A DNA stretch of 23,252 nt from DATKSG01 sp035531775 (GCA_035531775.1 DATKSG010000082.1:1-23252), one strand, 5' to 3'. Positions 14,701-22,990 are shown, counted from the stretch's first letter. Made by a program: numbers and translations. Notes: generated by a model from the sequence alone, not told the origin.

Positions 14701-14713
14701 CGCTCTTAGAGCG
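14701..14713. promoter_or_regulatory. 13-bp palindrome upstream of the histidine kinase operon
   Basis: CGCTCT-T-AGAGCG is a perfect 6-1-6 inverted repeat placed 1 bp before the -35-like TTGACT. A one-base loop is a poor RNA hairpin, so a DNA-binding site is more likely than a terminator for the upstream exporter gene. Confidence 0.45.
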
Positions 14714-14714
14714 T

Positions 14715-14743
14715 TTGACTTCACACTCAATGTGGTGTGAGAT
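14715..14743 (+). promoter_or_regulatory. Candidate promoter with an internal inverted repeat
   Basis: TTGACT (14715-14720) is a good -35. With a 17-bp spacer, TGAGAT (14738-14743) would be a weak -10. The spacer carries TCACAC-8-GTGTGA (14721-14740), a possible regulator site. The stretch is clearly richer in AT than the surrounding genes. The gap 14643-14797 holds no gene. Confidence 0.4.
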
Positions 14744-14797
14744 TTGGGAAGCGGCGTGGGGCCGTCGCCACGGGGGCGTGGCGCTGAGGGGGAACGA

Positions 14798-16435
14798 ATG
14801 TCGACACGGATGCTGCGTGCATCTCCTCTCTCCATCGCGGTCGTGGTGATCATCGCGGCGGTGAGCGTGGTGGGGTTCTCCGTGTCCAAACACAGCGCTG
14901 ACCAGCAGGAACGCGCCCTGCTCCAGAGCGACACCACCCAGGCGGCGGTGTACGTGGGCTCGGTGTTCTCCAACATCGGCTCCCAACTCGACGTCCTGGC
15001 CACCGCCGCCTCGCTGTCGGGCTCCTCGCCGGCCACCTTCGTGGCCCGGGCCGCGCCGCTGGCCCACGGGATCCTGGCCCTGATCCTGGCTCACGACGTC
15101 CAGGGCTCCTACGTGGTCGACGCCGCTGTCGGCCCCGGCTTCAGCGCCGGACAGACCCTGAGCCCGACGCTGTCGGCCACCTTGGCCAAGGCCACATCCA
15201 CGCTGACCCCAGCTCCGGTGGCCTTCGACGGGCGCTCGAGCACGGCCGGGTTCGCCGTGGGGCCGCCGCTGGCCCCGGCCGGCACGGCGCTGTACATGCA
15301 ATTCCTCATCAACCCCTTCTTGGCCTCGTCGGCCACCACGGCCAAGCCCTTCGCCGCCTTGAAGGTGGCCGTATACGGAGCGCCCACCGCCGACGGCGGG
15401 TCCCTGCTCGTAGCCACCGCCCACGACCTGCCGCTGCCCGGGCTCACGGCCACCGCCCATGCCACCGTGGGCACCGCCACCTGGACGGTGGTGGCCTCGG
15501 CCCGGTCCCCGCTCACCGGAGGCTTCGCCAGCCACGCGCCGTACATCATCTTGGCTTTGGGGTTGTTCGTGGCCTTTTTGGTGGCGGCCACCGTCGAGGT
15601 GCTCGACCGCCGCCGCCGCTATGCGGCGCAGTTGGTGGCGGCGCGCACCGCCCATCTCAAGGATTCGCTGGCCGAGCTGCGCGAGGCCCAGAGTGCGCTC
15701 GTGCGCGGGGAGCGCCTGACCGCCCTCGGCGAAATGGCGTCGATCGTCGGCCACGAGTTGCGCAATCCCCTGGCCGCGGTGACCAACGCGCTGTACCTGC
15801 TGCGCCGTGTGCTCGGTGAGCCGGCTGATCCCTCCTACGAGAAGCATCTGGCCATGGCCGAGCGCGAGACGGGCAAGGCAGCCGCCCTGGCCGAGGACCT
15901 GACCGCCTTCGTCCGCCCCCGCGCGCCCCAGAAGGACCGAGCCGACTTGGAGGACATCGTGCACGAGGTGGTCGAGGCAGCGCCGCCGCCGGCAGCGGTG
16001 CAGCTGTCGGTGGACGGCACATCGGTGCCGGTGTCGGTGGACCGCCGACAGATCGCCGAGGTCCTCACCAACCTGATGATCAACGCCTACCAGGCGGTGG
16101 GCGACGGCGGCACGGTGCAGGTGAAGGTGCAGTCCAGCGGCTCGTGGGCCATGGTGGCGGTCGAGGACAGCGGCGCCGGGCTGCCGAGCGAGCTGGCCGA
16201 GCGGGTGTTCGAGCCCTTCTTCACCACCAAGCACGATGGGACCGGCCTGGGCCTGGCCATCGTGCAGCGCCTGGTCGAGGGCCACGGCGGCGAGGTGTCC
16301 TTCGAGGCGCCGGCCGCTGGCCGAGGAGCCAGGGTGGTGGTCCGCTTGCCGGCTGAGCCCCAGTCGGCCCAGCCGGCCCGCCTCGATCGCTCGGCCGCCC
16401 CGGTGAAGCGCCAGGCGCAGAAGGTGTCGTCATGA
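14798..16435 (+). CDS. Membrane sensor histidine kinase
   Basis: The product has 545 residues. A transmembrane helix at about 10-29 (LSIAVVVIIAAVSVVGFSVS) and another at about 247-268 (YIILALGLFVAFLVAATVEV) flank an extracytoplasmic sensor of about 215 residues that I do not recognise as a named domain. A short coiled coil (270-305) leads into HisKA with phospho-acceptor H319 in GHELRNPLAAVTNA. HATPase_c follows, with the N box at N429 (LMINAYQA), G1 box DSGAG, the FEPFFTT F box and GTGLGL G2 box. This ending resembles NtrB/ZraS-like kinases. ATG 14798 is preceded by GAGGGGGAA. The stop overlaps the next start (ATGA), so it is coupled to the c-di-GMP response regulator, its obvious partner. 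Confidence 0.92.
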   Translation: MSTRMLRASPLSIAVVVIIAAVSVVGFSVSKHSADQQERALLQSDTTQAAVYVGSVFSNIGSQLDVLATAASLSGSSPATFVARAAPLAHGILALILAHDVQGSYVVDAAVGPGFSAGQTLSPTLSATLAKATSTLTPAPVAFDGRSSTAGFAVGPPLAPAGTALYMQFLINPFLASSATTAKPFAALKVAVYGAPTADGGSLLVATAHDLPLPGLTATAHATVGTATWTVVASARSPLTGGFASHAPYIILALGLFVAFLVAATVEVLDRRRRYAAQLVAARTAHLKDSLAELREAQSALVRGERLTALGEMASIVGHELRNPLAAVTNALYLLRRVLGEPADPSYEKHLAMAERETGKAAALAEDLTAFVRPRAPQKDRADLEDIVHEVVEAAPPPAAVQLSVDGTSVPVSVDRRQIAEVLTNLMINAYQAVGDGGTVQVKVQSSGSWAMVAVEDSGAGLPSELAERVFEPFFTTKHDGTGLGLAIVQRLVEGHGGEVSFEAPAAGRGARVVVRLPAEPQSAQPARLDRSAAPVKRQAQKVSS

Positions 16436-18249
16436 TGGTCGACGCGCCGCTCCCCATGGCCGGCACCGTTCTCGTGGTCGACGACGACGACGGCGTGCGC
16501 CAGAGCTTGGTCGAGATCCTGGCCAGCGTGGGCATCGCGGCCATGGGCGCCTCGGGCGCGGCCGAAGCCTTGCGCCTGCAGGCCGCCCACGACCCGTCGG
16601 TCATCGTGGTCGACTACCGCCTCCCCGACAGCACCGGGATCGAACTGGCCAGCGCGCTCAAGGAACATGATCCTGAGGTGCCGGTGCTGCTGCTCACCGG
16701 CTACGCCTCGATCGACAGCGCGGTGGCTTCGGTGGGCCAGCTCGACGCCTATCTCATCAAGCCGGTGGCGCCTCAGGTGTTCCTCCAGACCATCCGCAAC
16801 GCCCTGGCCCGGCGCGGGCTCGTGACCGAGAACCGCAGCCTGGTCGAGCGGCTCCAGCGCTTGAACGCCTACCAGGCCCTGTACGACCCGCTCACGGGCC
16901 TCCCCAACCGGGCGTTGCTCGACGACCGCTTGAGCCAGACCCTGGCCGCGGCGCGCCGCACCGGCAGCTGCCTGGCCGTGCTCTTCGTCGACCTAGACGG
17001 CTTCAAGGTGGTGAACGACCTCTTCGGCCACCACGTGGGCGACCAGCTGCTGCGTGAGATGGCCGACCGCCTGGCCGGGGCCCGGCGCCAGTCCGACACC
17101 GTGGCCCGCTTCGGTGGCGACGAGTTCGTGGTGGTGTGCCCCGACATCAAGACCTCGGCCGCCGCCTGTCGCATCGCCGAGCACCTGCTGCTCGAGCTGG
17201 CCCAGCCGGTCAAGGTGGAAGGAGTGGAGCATCGACTGACGGCCAGCGTGGGGATCGCCGTGACCGGGCCTGGTGCGCTCAGCCAGAGCACCGAGACCCT
17301 GCTTCGCAACGCCGACACCGCCATGTACCGGGCCAAGGAGGAAGGCCGCGACGGCTGGGAGCTTTTCGACGACGCCATGCGCGACCGGGTGCTCGAGCGC
17401 TTCGAGGTGGAGCGGGGACTTCGCGCCGGGATGAACAACGGCGACCTGGCCCTGGCTTACCAGCCCTTTGTGGACCTGGGCAGCGGAGAGGTGGTGGGAG
17501 CTGAGGCCCTGCTGCGTTGGCATCGCGCCGACCACGGCACCATCCTGCCGGTGTCGTTCCTGCCGGTGGCCGAGGAGTCCGGTCTCATCGTCCCCATCGG
17601 CCACTGGGTGCTCGACCGGGCCCTGTCGGACCTCTCGAGCTGGGAGCGTGCCGGGTTGGCCGGCGAGGGATTCCACCTGTGGGTCAACGTGGCGCCGCAC
17701 CAGTTGGCCAATCCCCGCTTCGCCGACGAGGTGGCGGCGTTGCTCGAGACCCACGACGTGCCCGCTTCGAGGCTGGGCCTCGAGATAGTGGAGGAGGCCC
17801 TGCGCGACGTGGGCGCCACCGAGAAGGTTCTGCACGAGCTGCGCCAGCTCGGCGTGTCGCTCAATCTGGACGACTTCGGCGCCGGGCATTCGAACCTGTC
17901 GTGGCTCCAGGAGCTGCCCATCACCGGGCTCAAGATCGACCGCCGCTTCGTGGCCACGTTGGACATGCTGGGCGACACCCGCGGGGCGGCCATCGTGGGT
18001 GGGCTCGTGAACCTCGGCCATGCTCTCGGGCTCGAGGTGGTGGGCGAGGGCGTGGAGACCGAGGCCCAGGCCGAGGCGCTGCGAGCCATGGGATGCGAGC
18101 TGGCCCAGGGGTATCACTTCGGCTACCCAGGCACGGCCAAGCAGCTGTGGGCCCTGGCCGGGGCGGCCGAGCAATACAGCGCCCAGAGCCGTGTCGTCCC
18201 CTTCGAGAGCCGCCTAACCGAGAAGCAGGGCGCCGCCGCCAGAAGCTGA
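16432..18249 (+). CDS. Response regulator with REC, GGDEF and EAL domains (c-di-GMP turnover)
   Basis: This 605-residue cytoplasmic protein both makes and breaks cyclic di-GMP. The REC domain (about 12-125) has acidic pocket D17-D20, phospho-acceptor D61, T89 and K110. The GGDEF domain (about 150-312) has the intact active site G228-G-D-E-F232 and an intact inhibitory site R219-x-x-D222 five residues before it. The EAL domain (about 330-585) has E358-A-L360, N419 in VNV, E451, D480-D-F-G483, K501 in LKID, E539 in GEGVE and Q559-GYHFGYP. All the usual metal-binding phosphodiesterase residues look present, so dual activity is plausible. The 4-bp overlap with the kinase gene predicts that H319 phosphorylates D61. 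Confidence 0.95.
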   Translation: MMVDAPLPMAGTVLVVDDDDGVRQSLVEILASVGIAAMGASGAAEALRLQAAHDPSVIVVDYRLPDSTGIELASALKEHDPEVPVLLLTGYASIDSAVASVGQLDAYLIKPVAPQVFLQTIRNALARRGLVTENRSLVERLQRLNAYQALYDPLTGLPNRALLDDRLSQTLAAARRTGSCLAVLFVDLDGFKVVNDLFGHHVGDQLLREMADRLAGARRQSDTVARFGGDEFVVVCPDIKTSAAACRIAEHLLLELAQPVKVEGVEHRLTASVGIAVTGPGALSQSTETLLRNADTAMYRAKEEGRDGWELFDDAMRDRVLERFEVERGLRAGMNNGDLALAYQPFVDLGSGEVVGAEALLRWHRADHGTILPVSFLPVAEESGLIVPIGHWVLDRALSDLSSWERAGLAGEGFHLWVNVAPHQLANPRFADEVAALLETHDVPASRLGLEIVEEALRDVGATEKVLHELRQLGVSLNLDDFGAGHSNLSWLQELPITGLKIDRRFVATLDMLGDTRGAAIVGGLVNLGHALGLEVVGEGVETEAQAEALRAMGCELAQGYHFGYPGTAKQLWALAGAAEQYSAQSRVVPFESRLTEKQGAAARS

Positions 18250-18286
18250 TCGTCGCGGCGGCGTGAGCGCTACGCCCGGCTCAGGG

Positions 18287-20125
18287 TCAGCGCGCTGCGC
18301 CCATGAGCTCATCGATCTCTTTTTCCCACCGCTCGGGTTCATCGAACCAACGAAGCGGGCACCACGTCGCGAACAATCCGAGGTTGCGGTTGTAGTAGGG
18401 GTCCTCTGCGATCCTGCTACGGCCCCATTTCCGCAAGAAGTAGCGGGAGTCGTGGAGCAATCCCGACATTCCCCTGCTGACTGACTCGTGATGCGTCATC
18501 TCGGCGTGAGGTGTGTAGAGGACAGCGTACCCGGCATCGACGGCCCGCATGCAGTAGTCGACGTCGTTGAACGCCACCGTGAGCTCCTCGTCGAACCCAC
18601 CCACCGACTCGAACACGTCGCGCCTGGTCATCATGCACGCTCCGGTGACGGCGCTGTAGGGCCGGACAACCCTGTCCCAACCGAAGTAGCTCGCCTCTTC
18701 GCCGGGCATCCCCTCGAAAAGGTGGCCAGCAATGCCGTTGACACCGAGCGCTACTCCGGCGTGCTGGACCACGCCGTTGGGGAACAGTAGCCGCGCCCCC
18801 ACTGCCCCGATGTCCGGTCGCTGGGCCAGCTCGACCAGCGCGTGCAGCCATCCTGGCCGAAGGGCCTCCACGTCGTTGTTCATGAACAGCAGCAGCTCGC
18901 CACCACCCGCTGCCGCTGCCAGGTTGTTGACAACCGACCAGTTGAATGTCCCCGGGTACTCGAGTAACCGGATGGCAGGCGTGCTTAACCGGTCCCGCAG
19001 CGCCATAGTCTCAGGCTCGATGCTGTCGTTGTCCACGAGCACCAGCTCGTAGTTGTCGTAGCCCGGGTCGGCGTCGAGCGACGCAAGGCATCTGGCCGTT
19101 AGTGCCGCCTGATCGCGAAACGGGATTATGAGCGTAACGCGTGGTCTGCCCCGGATGCGGCGGCGCACGTGGTACGCCCCGGGGAACGGCCCTGTATCGA
19201 CGGTCCCGTCGATCCCGCGACGGGCCACGACATCTTCGACGACGCGCCGGCTGGCGTCGTGCGCCCACGGCTTGGCGCCGACGTTACCGGCGCTCGAGCC
19301 GGCCACGGCACGCCAGTGGTACAGGACGCGCGGCACGTGGACCACTCGGCGCGCTTTTTCGGTGGCCCGGAGCATGACGTCAAAGTCCTGGCTGCCGTCG
19401 AATTCCGGGCGGAACCCCCCGATGTCCTCGAGGATCGACCTTCGGACGACCACCATGTGGCCCATGTACGGGTACGACAGCAGTAGATCGGGTGCCCAGT
19501 CAGGTTTCAGGTGTGGCTCAAACGGCCGATCGTCGGCATCAATCTTGTCTTCGTCGGTGTAGAGAACGTCGACGTCAGGGTGTCGCGCCGCCGCCGCGGC
19601 AACCTCGGCCAGGGCCTCGGGATCGAGGCTGTCGTCGTGGTCGAGTAGGGCCACAAACTCGCCGGTGGCCATGGCGAGCGCCTCGTTGGTGGTGTGCGAG
19701 ATTCCGCGGTTGCGTTCGTTTGCCGCCACCTTGATTCGAGGGTCGGCGTCGAGCTCGGCCAGTAGGTCGGCTAGCTCGGTATCGCCCGAAGCGTCGTCGC
19801 AAAGACACAGTTCCCAGTTTCGGTACGTCTGGGCCCGCACCGAAGCCATGCACGATCGGAAGTACCACAGCTCGGGCCGGTACACCGGCACGAGCACGCT
19901 GATCAGCGGCCCGTCGCTCGGAAGGCGGTTGTTCACCGCGCCGGCCCGCCGGCGCTCGAGCTCGTCGCGCACCCAGTAGCGGTAGGCCGCTGGATCATTG
20001 GTGGCGTTGTAACCCCACGGTAGGCGTTGGCGCGCCGCGCCCCCGTTTCGCTCGAGCGTCCTTCGTTCGACCACCCTGGCGAGCTGGTCGATCGACCACT
20101 GCAACGCGCCGACAAGCTCGTTCAT
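18287..20125 (-). CDS. Glycosyltransferase family 2 protein with two GT-A domains
   Basis: The product has 612 residues from the ATG at 20125. An N-terminal region of about 70 residues precedes the first GT2 domain: ISVLVPVYRP, then CLCDDASGD, LLDHDD (DxD metal site) and LYTDEDKI. A second GT2 domain begins near residue 328: VTLIIPFRDQ, LVLVDNDS, LLFMNNDVE and VTGACMMTRRDVFESVGGFDE. Such tandem GT2 proteins build O-antigen, capsule or rhamnan-like chains, adding two sugars or alternating linkages. Both domains retain acidic metal motifs, so both may be active. The protein has no transmembrane segment. A TTG at 20137 is an alternative start. It faces away from the other glycan genes and converges on the c-di-GMP gene, 37 bp away. 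Confidence 0.92.
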   Translation of the reverse strand: MNELVGALQWSIDQLARVVERRTLERNGGAARQRLPWGYNATNDPAAYRYWVRDELERRRAGAVNNRLPSDGPLISVLVPVYRPELWYFRSCMASVRAQTYRNWELCLCDDASGDTELADLLAELDADPRIKVAANERNRGISHTTNEALAMATGEFVALLDHDDSLDPEALAEVAAAAARHPDVDVLYTDEDKIDADDRPFEPHLKPDWAPDLLLSYPYMGHMVVVRRSILEDIGGFRPEFDGSQDFDVMLRATEKARRVVHVPRVLYHWRAVAGSSAGNVGAKPWAHDASRRVVEDVVARRGIDGTVDTGPFPGAYHVRRRIRGRPRVTLIIPFRDQAALTARCLASLDADPGYDNYELVLVDNDSIEPETMALRDRLSTPAIRLLEYPGTFNWSVVNNLAAAAGGGELLLFMNNDVEALRPGWLHALVELAQRPDIGAVGARLLFPNGVVQHAGVALGVNGIAGHLFEGMPGEEASYFGWDRVVRPYSAVTGACMMTRRDVFESVGGFDEELTVAFNDVDYCMRAVDAGYAVLYTPHAEMTHHESVSRGMSGLLHDSRYFLRKWGRSRIAEDPYYNRNLGLFATWCPLRWFDEPERWEKEIDELMGAAR

Positions 20126-20135
20126 CGAACGGCCC

Positions 20136-20141
20136 AAATTA
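20136..20141 (-). promoter_or_regulatory. TANNNT -10 box of the GT2 gene
   Basis: On the reverse strand TAATTT ends 10 bp before the ATG at 20125, the same spacing as at pknB and pabA. It overlaps the alternative TTG start, which favours ATG 20125. Confidence 0.45.
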
Positions 20142-20185
20142 GCAGGGTCACTGTCGCCGCACCCGGCAGCGGTCTGGTCGACGGG

Positions 20186-20191
20186 TACACT
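20186..20191 (+). promoter_or_regulatory. Candidate -10 box for the rightward glycan genes
   Basis: TACACT lies 48 bp upstream of the ATG at 20240. Unlike the leaderless genes this leaves a leader that contains a strong Shine-Dalgarno, GAGGAGGT (20228-20235). No convincing -35 is seen. Confidence 0.4.
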
Positions 20192-20239
20192 GACGGGTCA
20201 CGCTCGGCACGGCGGAGCCGGCGGCCCGAGGAGGTCTCG

Positions 20240-20675
20240 ATGGAGGAATCTGGTGTCGACCCGCTGGAGTTGCTCGACCAGATCAGGGCGGACAGTCGGC
20301 GCCTGGCTTGGGAACCGCTTCCGCCGTCGAACGCGATCGGCCTGTGGCGTCAGCGCCCGATGAGGGATGAAGGAGCCGCTCGAGTACCTGCACAGGAACT
20401 GGACGCTGCAAGACCACATCGACCCCGATGTCGTGGGTAGCGGCCTTCGCGGCAGAGCGGTGTCGGTCTTCGCGCGTTTGACCTTTCGCGTCCTCGGCCC
20501 CTACCTGCGCGAAGAGCGTGAGTTGCTGGCGCGAGTCGTTCGCATGAATGACGCCCTGGCCCGCAGGTGCGACGAGCTGGCCCAGGTGGTCGCCGACCGG
20601 CAGGTGGCCGAGGCCGAGAACGACGCTCGCCTGGCGGTGTGGTTGTCGGATGGGCCGCGCCGGACCGACCGCTGA
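20240..20675 (+). pseudogene. Small coiled-coil protein of a glycan cluster, apparently frameshifted
   Basis: ATG 20240, with a strong Shine-Dalgarno, opens MEESGVDPLELLDQIRADSR and PLPPSNAIGLWRQRPMRDE, but this frame soon turns into Arg/Pro-rich nonsense and stops at 20440. A second frame, entered near 20370, continues as EPLEYLHRNW, FARLTFRVLGPYLREERELL and NDALARRCDELAQVV up to TGA 20675. Dropping one G at 20372-20373 fuses them into one protein of about 144 residues. Similar N-terminal plus LEYLHRNW-type segments occur, from memory, as one chain in actinobacterial glycan clusters. The second half has its own ATG at 20367, so two overlapping genes are the alternative. The C-terminal part is a likely amphipathic coiled coil. 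Function unknown. Confidence 0.65.
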
Positions 20676-20687
20676 GCGCGCAGCCCG

Positions 20688-21893
20688 GTGCGCTTTCACA
20701 CCAGCCCCCCACAGTCACCACGGGTGATCCTGATGGCACCGCGTTGGGGCTCAGGAGACGAAAGGGGTTGGGCCCTTCGCCAGGTCGCGGGCGCTCTGGC
20801 ATGCACCGCCGACGTGCACGTTGTGACCCCCCAGGGGGCGAGGCGCCGCGACGAGCTCGATGGTGTCTTTACCGTGCACGCCATGGCTTCGGCGCGTCCC
20901 GCCAATATCGAGACCCGGCGTGACCTGCTGATTGCCGCGTTGGGGGAGCGCGGCAGCGCCCCGAGCGGGCCCGGGATCGATGCCGCGGACGCCGGCGCGC
21001 TGCTTGAGGACGACGCGCCCTGGGAGCCGAGCGTGTCGATCGTTGAGGCCCTCCGGCCCGACCTGGTCGTGCTGGCCGGACATACCGACGTGGGCTCGCT
21101 GCGGGTGTGCGAAAGGGTGTGTCCGGGAGTGCCCCTCATCGTCGTGCCGTTGGTCACCGACGCCCGCACCCTAGCGCTCGCGCACTTCGCGCCGATCTTC
21201 GAACGCGCCCAGGCCGTGCTTGTCTTCACCGACGCAGAGCAAGGAGCGGTGGCCGGGCGCTACCCGACCGTGCCCGTGCACCGCGTGGGGTTGCCCATGG
21301 GCGCCAACCCGAGCGTGCAGCGGGAGCCCAACACATACTTGGGGGAACGCCAGTACGCGCTGGTTGTCACCGGCGGCCTCTTTGACGACTCGTCGTGGCC
21401 GTCGACGCTCGCCCGTGTGCTGGGGGCCCGCTTTCCCCAACGCTACGTGGCCGTATCAGCTCTCGACCGACTAGCCGTCTTCCACGACGGTGAGATCGTC
21501 GAGACCGACGCCGTCGAGCGCGGCACCGATTTGCTCCGGCTGGTTGCATGGGCGCGCATGATGGTCGACCTGCGACCCGGCACTCTGTTCGCCCGCCGGT
21601 GCGTAGAGTCACTCCACTACGCGACACCCATTGTCGTCCCCGGGAGTAGCTGCGGCCGGGAGCACGCCGAGCTCGGCGCCGGGGGGTTGTGGTTCGAAGG
21701 CCCGAGCGACCTTACCGGCTGCGTGGAAGCGCTGTTCGACAGTGCCACAGCGGGCGCACTGGGCCAACAGGGAAAGGCGTACGCCGAGCTGCACTATGGA
21801 ACCACCGAGTCGTTCATGACGCGCGTGGCGACGGCTGTGGGTCCGGCCATGGGCGGGTCGCTGAGCACCGCCCAGCGCGCTGAGAAGCACTAG
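20688..21893 (+). CDS. GT-B-type glycosyltransferase-like protein
   Basis: The 401-residue product shows two Rossmann-like halves. The first has VILMAPRWGSGDERGWALRQ and VHVVTP, then LRPDLVVLAGHTDVGS, as in the acceptor-binding half of GT4-type enzymes. The second begins near residue 220 with YALVVTGGLFDDSS and ends with SLHYATPIVVPGSSCGREHA, ELGAGGLWFEG and GCVEALF, the usual place of the nucleotide-sugar site (E-x7-E-like region). Divergence is high: the typical GT4 G-R-x(n)-K-G motif is not visible, so the enzyme may be unusual or a non-catalytic relative. GTG 20688 is 12 bp after the frameshifted gene, so they share a transcript. An ATG at 20733 is an alternative start. Confidence 0.75.
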   Translation: MRFHTSPPQSPRVILMAPRWGSGDERGWALRQVAGALACTADVHVVTPQGARRRDELDGVFTVHAMASARPANIETRRDLLIAALGERGSAPSGPGIDAADAGALLEDDAPWEPSVSIVEALRPDLVVLAGHTDVGSLRVCERVCPGVPLIVVPLVTDARTLALAHFAPIFERAQAVLVFTDAEQGAVAGRYPTVPVHRVGLPMGANPSVQREPNTYLGERQYALVVTGGLFDDSSWPSTLARVLGARFPQRYVAVSALDRLAVFHDGEIVETDAVERGTDLLRLVAWARMMVDLRPGTLFARRCVESLHYATPIVVPGSSCGREHAELGAGGLWFEGPSDLTGCVEALFDSATAGALGQQGKAYAELHYGTTESFMTRVATAVGPAMGGSLSTAQRAEKH

Positions 21894-22018
21894 CGCCGCC
21901 CCCAACGGCTGACGAGGCCGGCTACGAGGAGGTTGGGTCCGACGCCTACGTGGGCGACATCGTCGCGATGATAGGCGCCTGAGCTCGCTGGGTCCCCTCC
22001 TCGGCTTGTGGTGAGCGT
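21894..22018. other. Intergenic gap between convergent glycan genes
   Basis: The 125-bp gap between the two convergent stops has no hairpin with a T-tract. One frame (21884-21976) reads as a protein-like C-terminus (DEAGYEEVGSDAYVGDIVAM, then stop). It has no start and could be the remnant of a lost gene end or chance. Confidence 0.4.
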
Positions 22019-22990
22019 TTAGCGGGAGCGGCGCCAGGCCGCCCCGGTCCAGTCGATGGTCTCCATGGGATCATCGATGCCATAGGCGGCGCGGAAGTCG
22101 GTGACAGCGGCCCGGCAGCCGGCCACCGCCCCGTAGTCGTCGATGATGCAGTAGCCACCGACGGAGAGCTTGGGGTACAGCGCTTCGAGCACTTCCATAG
22201 TCGAGCCGTACATGTCGCCGTCGACGCGCAGCACGGCCAAGCTGGACACGGGGGCCTTGGGCAAGGTATCGGCGAACCAACCCTGCAGGAACTGCACCCG
22301 GTCGTCGAGCAGGTCGTAGCGGGCGAAGTTCCGACGCACGGAGTCGAGGTCCACCGCCAACTCCGTGAACGTCCAGTGCCGGTCGTCGGCGTCGGCCGGG
22401 TAGCGCTCGGCATCGGGCTTGGGCAGCCCGGCGAAGGAGTCCGCCGCCCAGACCTTTCGCTCGGTGTCGGCCACGACGGCGAGCACGCCGGCCATGAGGA
22501 TGCAGGCGCCGCCTCGCCAGACTCCCGCTTCGAGGACGTCGCCGGGGACGCCTTCGGTCACGACGCGCGCCACGCAGCAGGCCAGGTGGACAAGGCGACG
22601 CATCCCGATCATCGTCTCCGCCTGGGTCGGCCAGTCCCGGCCGAGCTCGCGTTCCATGGGGTCAGGCAGCGTTCGGCGGACTACGGCCAGGTCGTGCTCA
22701 GCGAGGTACCCGTTGACCCTGGCCCGCACCTCCGCGTCGAGGTCGTCGCCCAGGGGAGCCTCGGGTTGCGGCTCGCCGAAGCCGGTGCGCGTCAGGCATC
22801 GCAGCAGAAGCCCGACATAGCGCTCTGGCCCGGGCTCGAGGAGGCCGTCTGACCATCCGGCTTCGAGGGCAAGCGCCGCTGGGGCCGCCACCTCGGTGGT
22901 CTGGGCCGCGCGACGTCCGCCTCGCCAGGAGCGCGCCCATCTGCCCGACTTGCGTTGGCCGACCGGGCTGGATGGAGCGTCGCCGCTCAT
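22019..22990 (-). CDS. TylF/MycF-type (macrocin O-methyltransferase family) SAM methyltransferase
   Basis: This 323-residue protein has a basic, variable N-terminus (1-110), followed by a TylF domain. Landmarks are MIGMRRLVHL (127-136), the SAM-binding EAGVWRGGAC (154-163), AADSFAGLP (183-191), metal/acid motif RVDGDMYGST (255-264) and CIIDDYG (281-287) with D284/D285. Founding members O-methylate sugar hydroxyls (macrocin, mycinose) in a Mg-dependent reaction. In glycan clusters relatives probably methylate polysaccharide or lipid-linked sugars, or act as sugar-modifying enzymes. The start ATG overlaps the upstream gene's stop (ATGA), so it is translated with the partial gene at the right edge. 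Confidence 0.92.
   Translation of the reverse strand: MSGDAPSSPVGQRKSGRWARSWRGGRRAAQTTEVAAPAALALEAGWSDGLLEPGPERYVGLLLRCLTRTGFGEPQPEAPLGDDLDAEVRARVNGYLAEHDLAVVRRTLPDPMERELGRDWPTQAETMIGMRRLVHLACCVARVVTEGVPGDVLEAGVWRGGACILMAGVLAVVADTERKVWAADSFAGLPKPDAERYPADADDRHWTFTELAVDLDSVRRNFARYDLLDDRVQFLQGWFADTLPKAPVSSLAVLRVDGDMYGSTMEVLEALYPKLSVGGYCIIDDYGAVAGCRAAVTDFRAAYGIDDPMETIDWTGAAWRRSR

Noticed and set aside
14744..14797. TTG start for the histidine kinase
   Set aside because: The added residues are Gly/Arg-rich and cover the leader; ATG 14798 has a strong Shine-Dalgarno and starts directly before the first membrane helix.
14015..16285. Minus-strand open frame of about 750 codons opposite the exporter and histidine kinase
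   Set aside because: Antisense shadow of genes with clear catalytic motifs; no start signal or domain.
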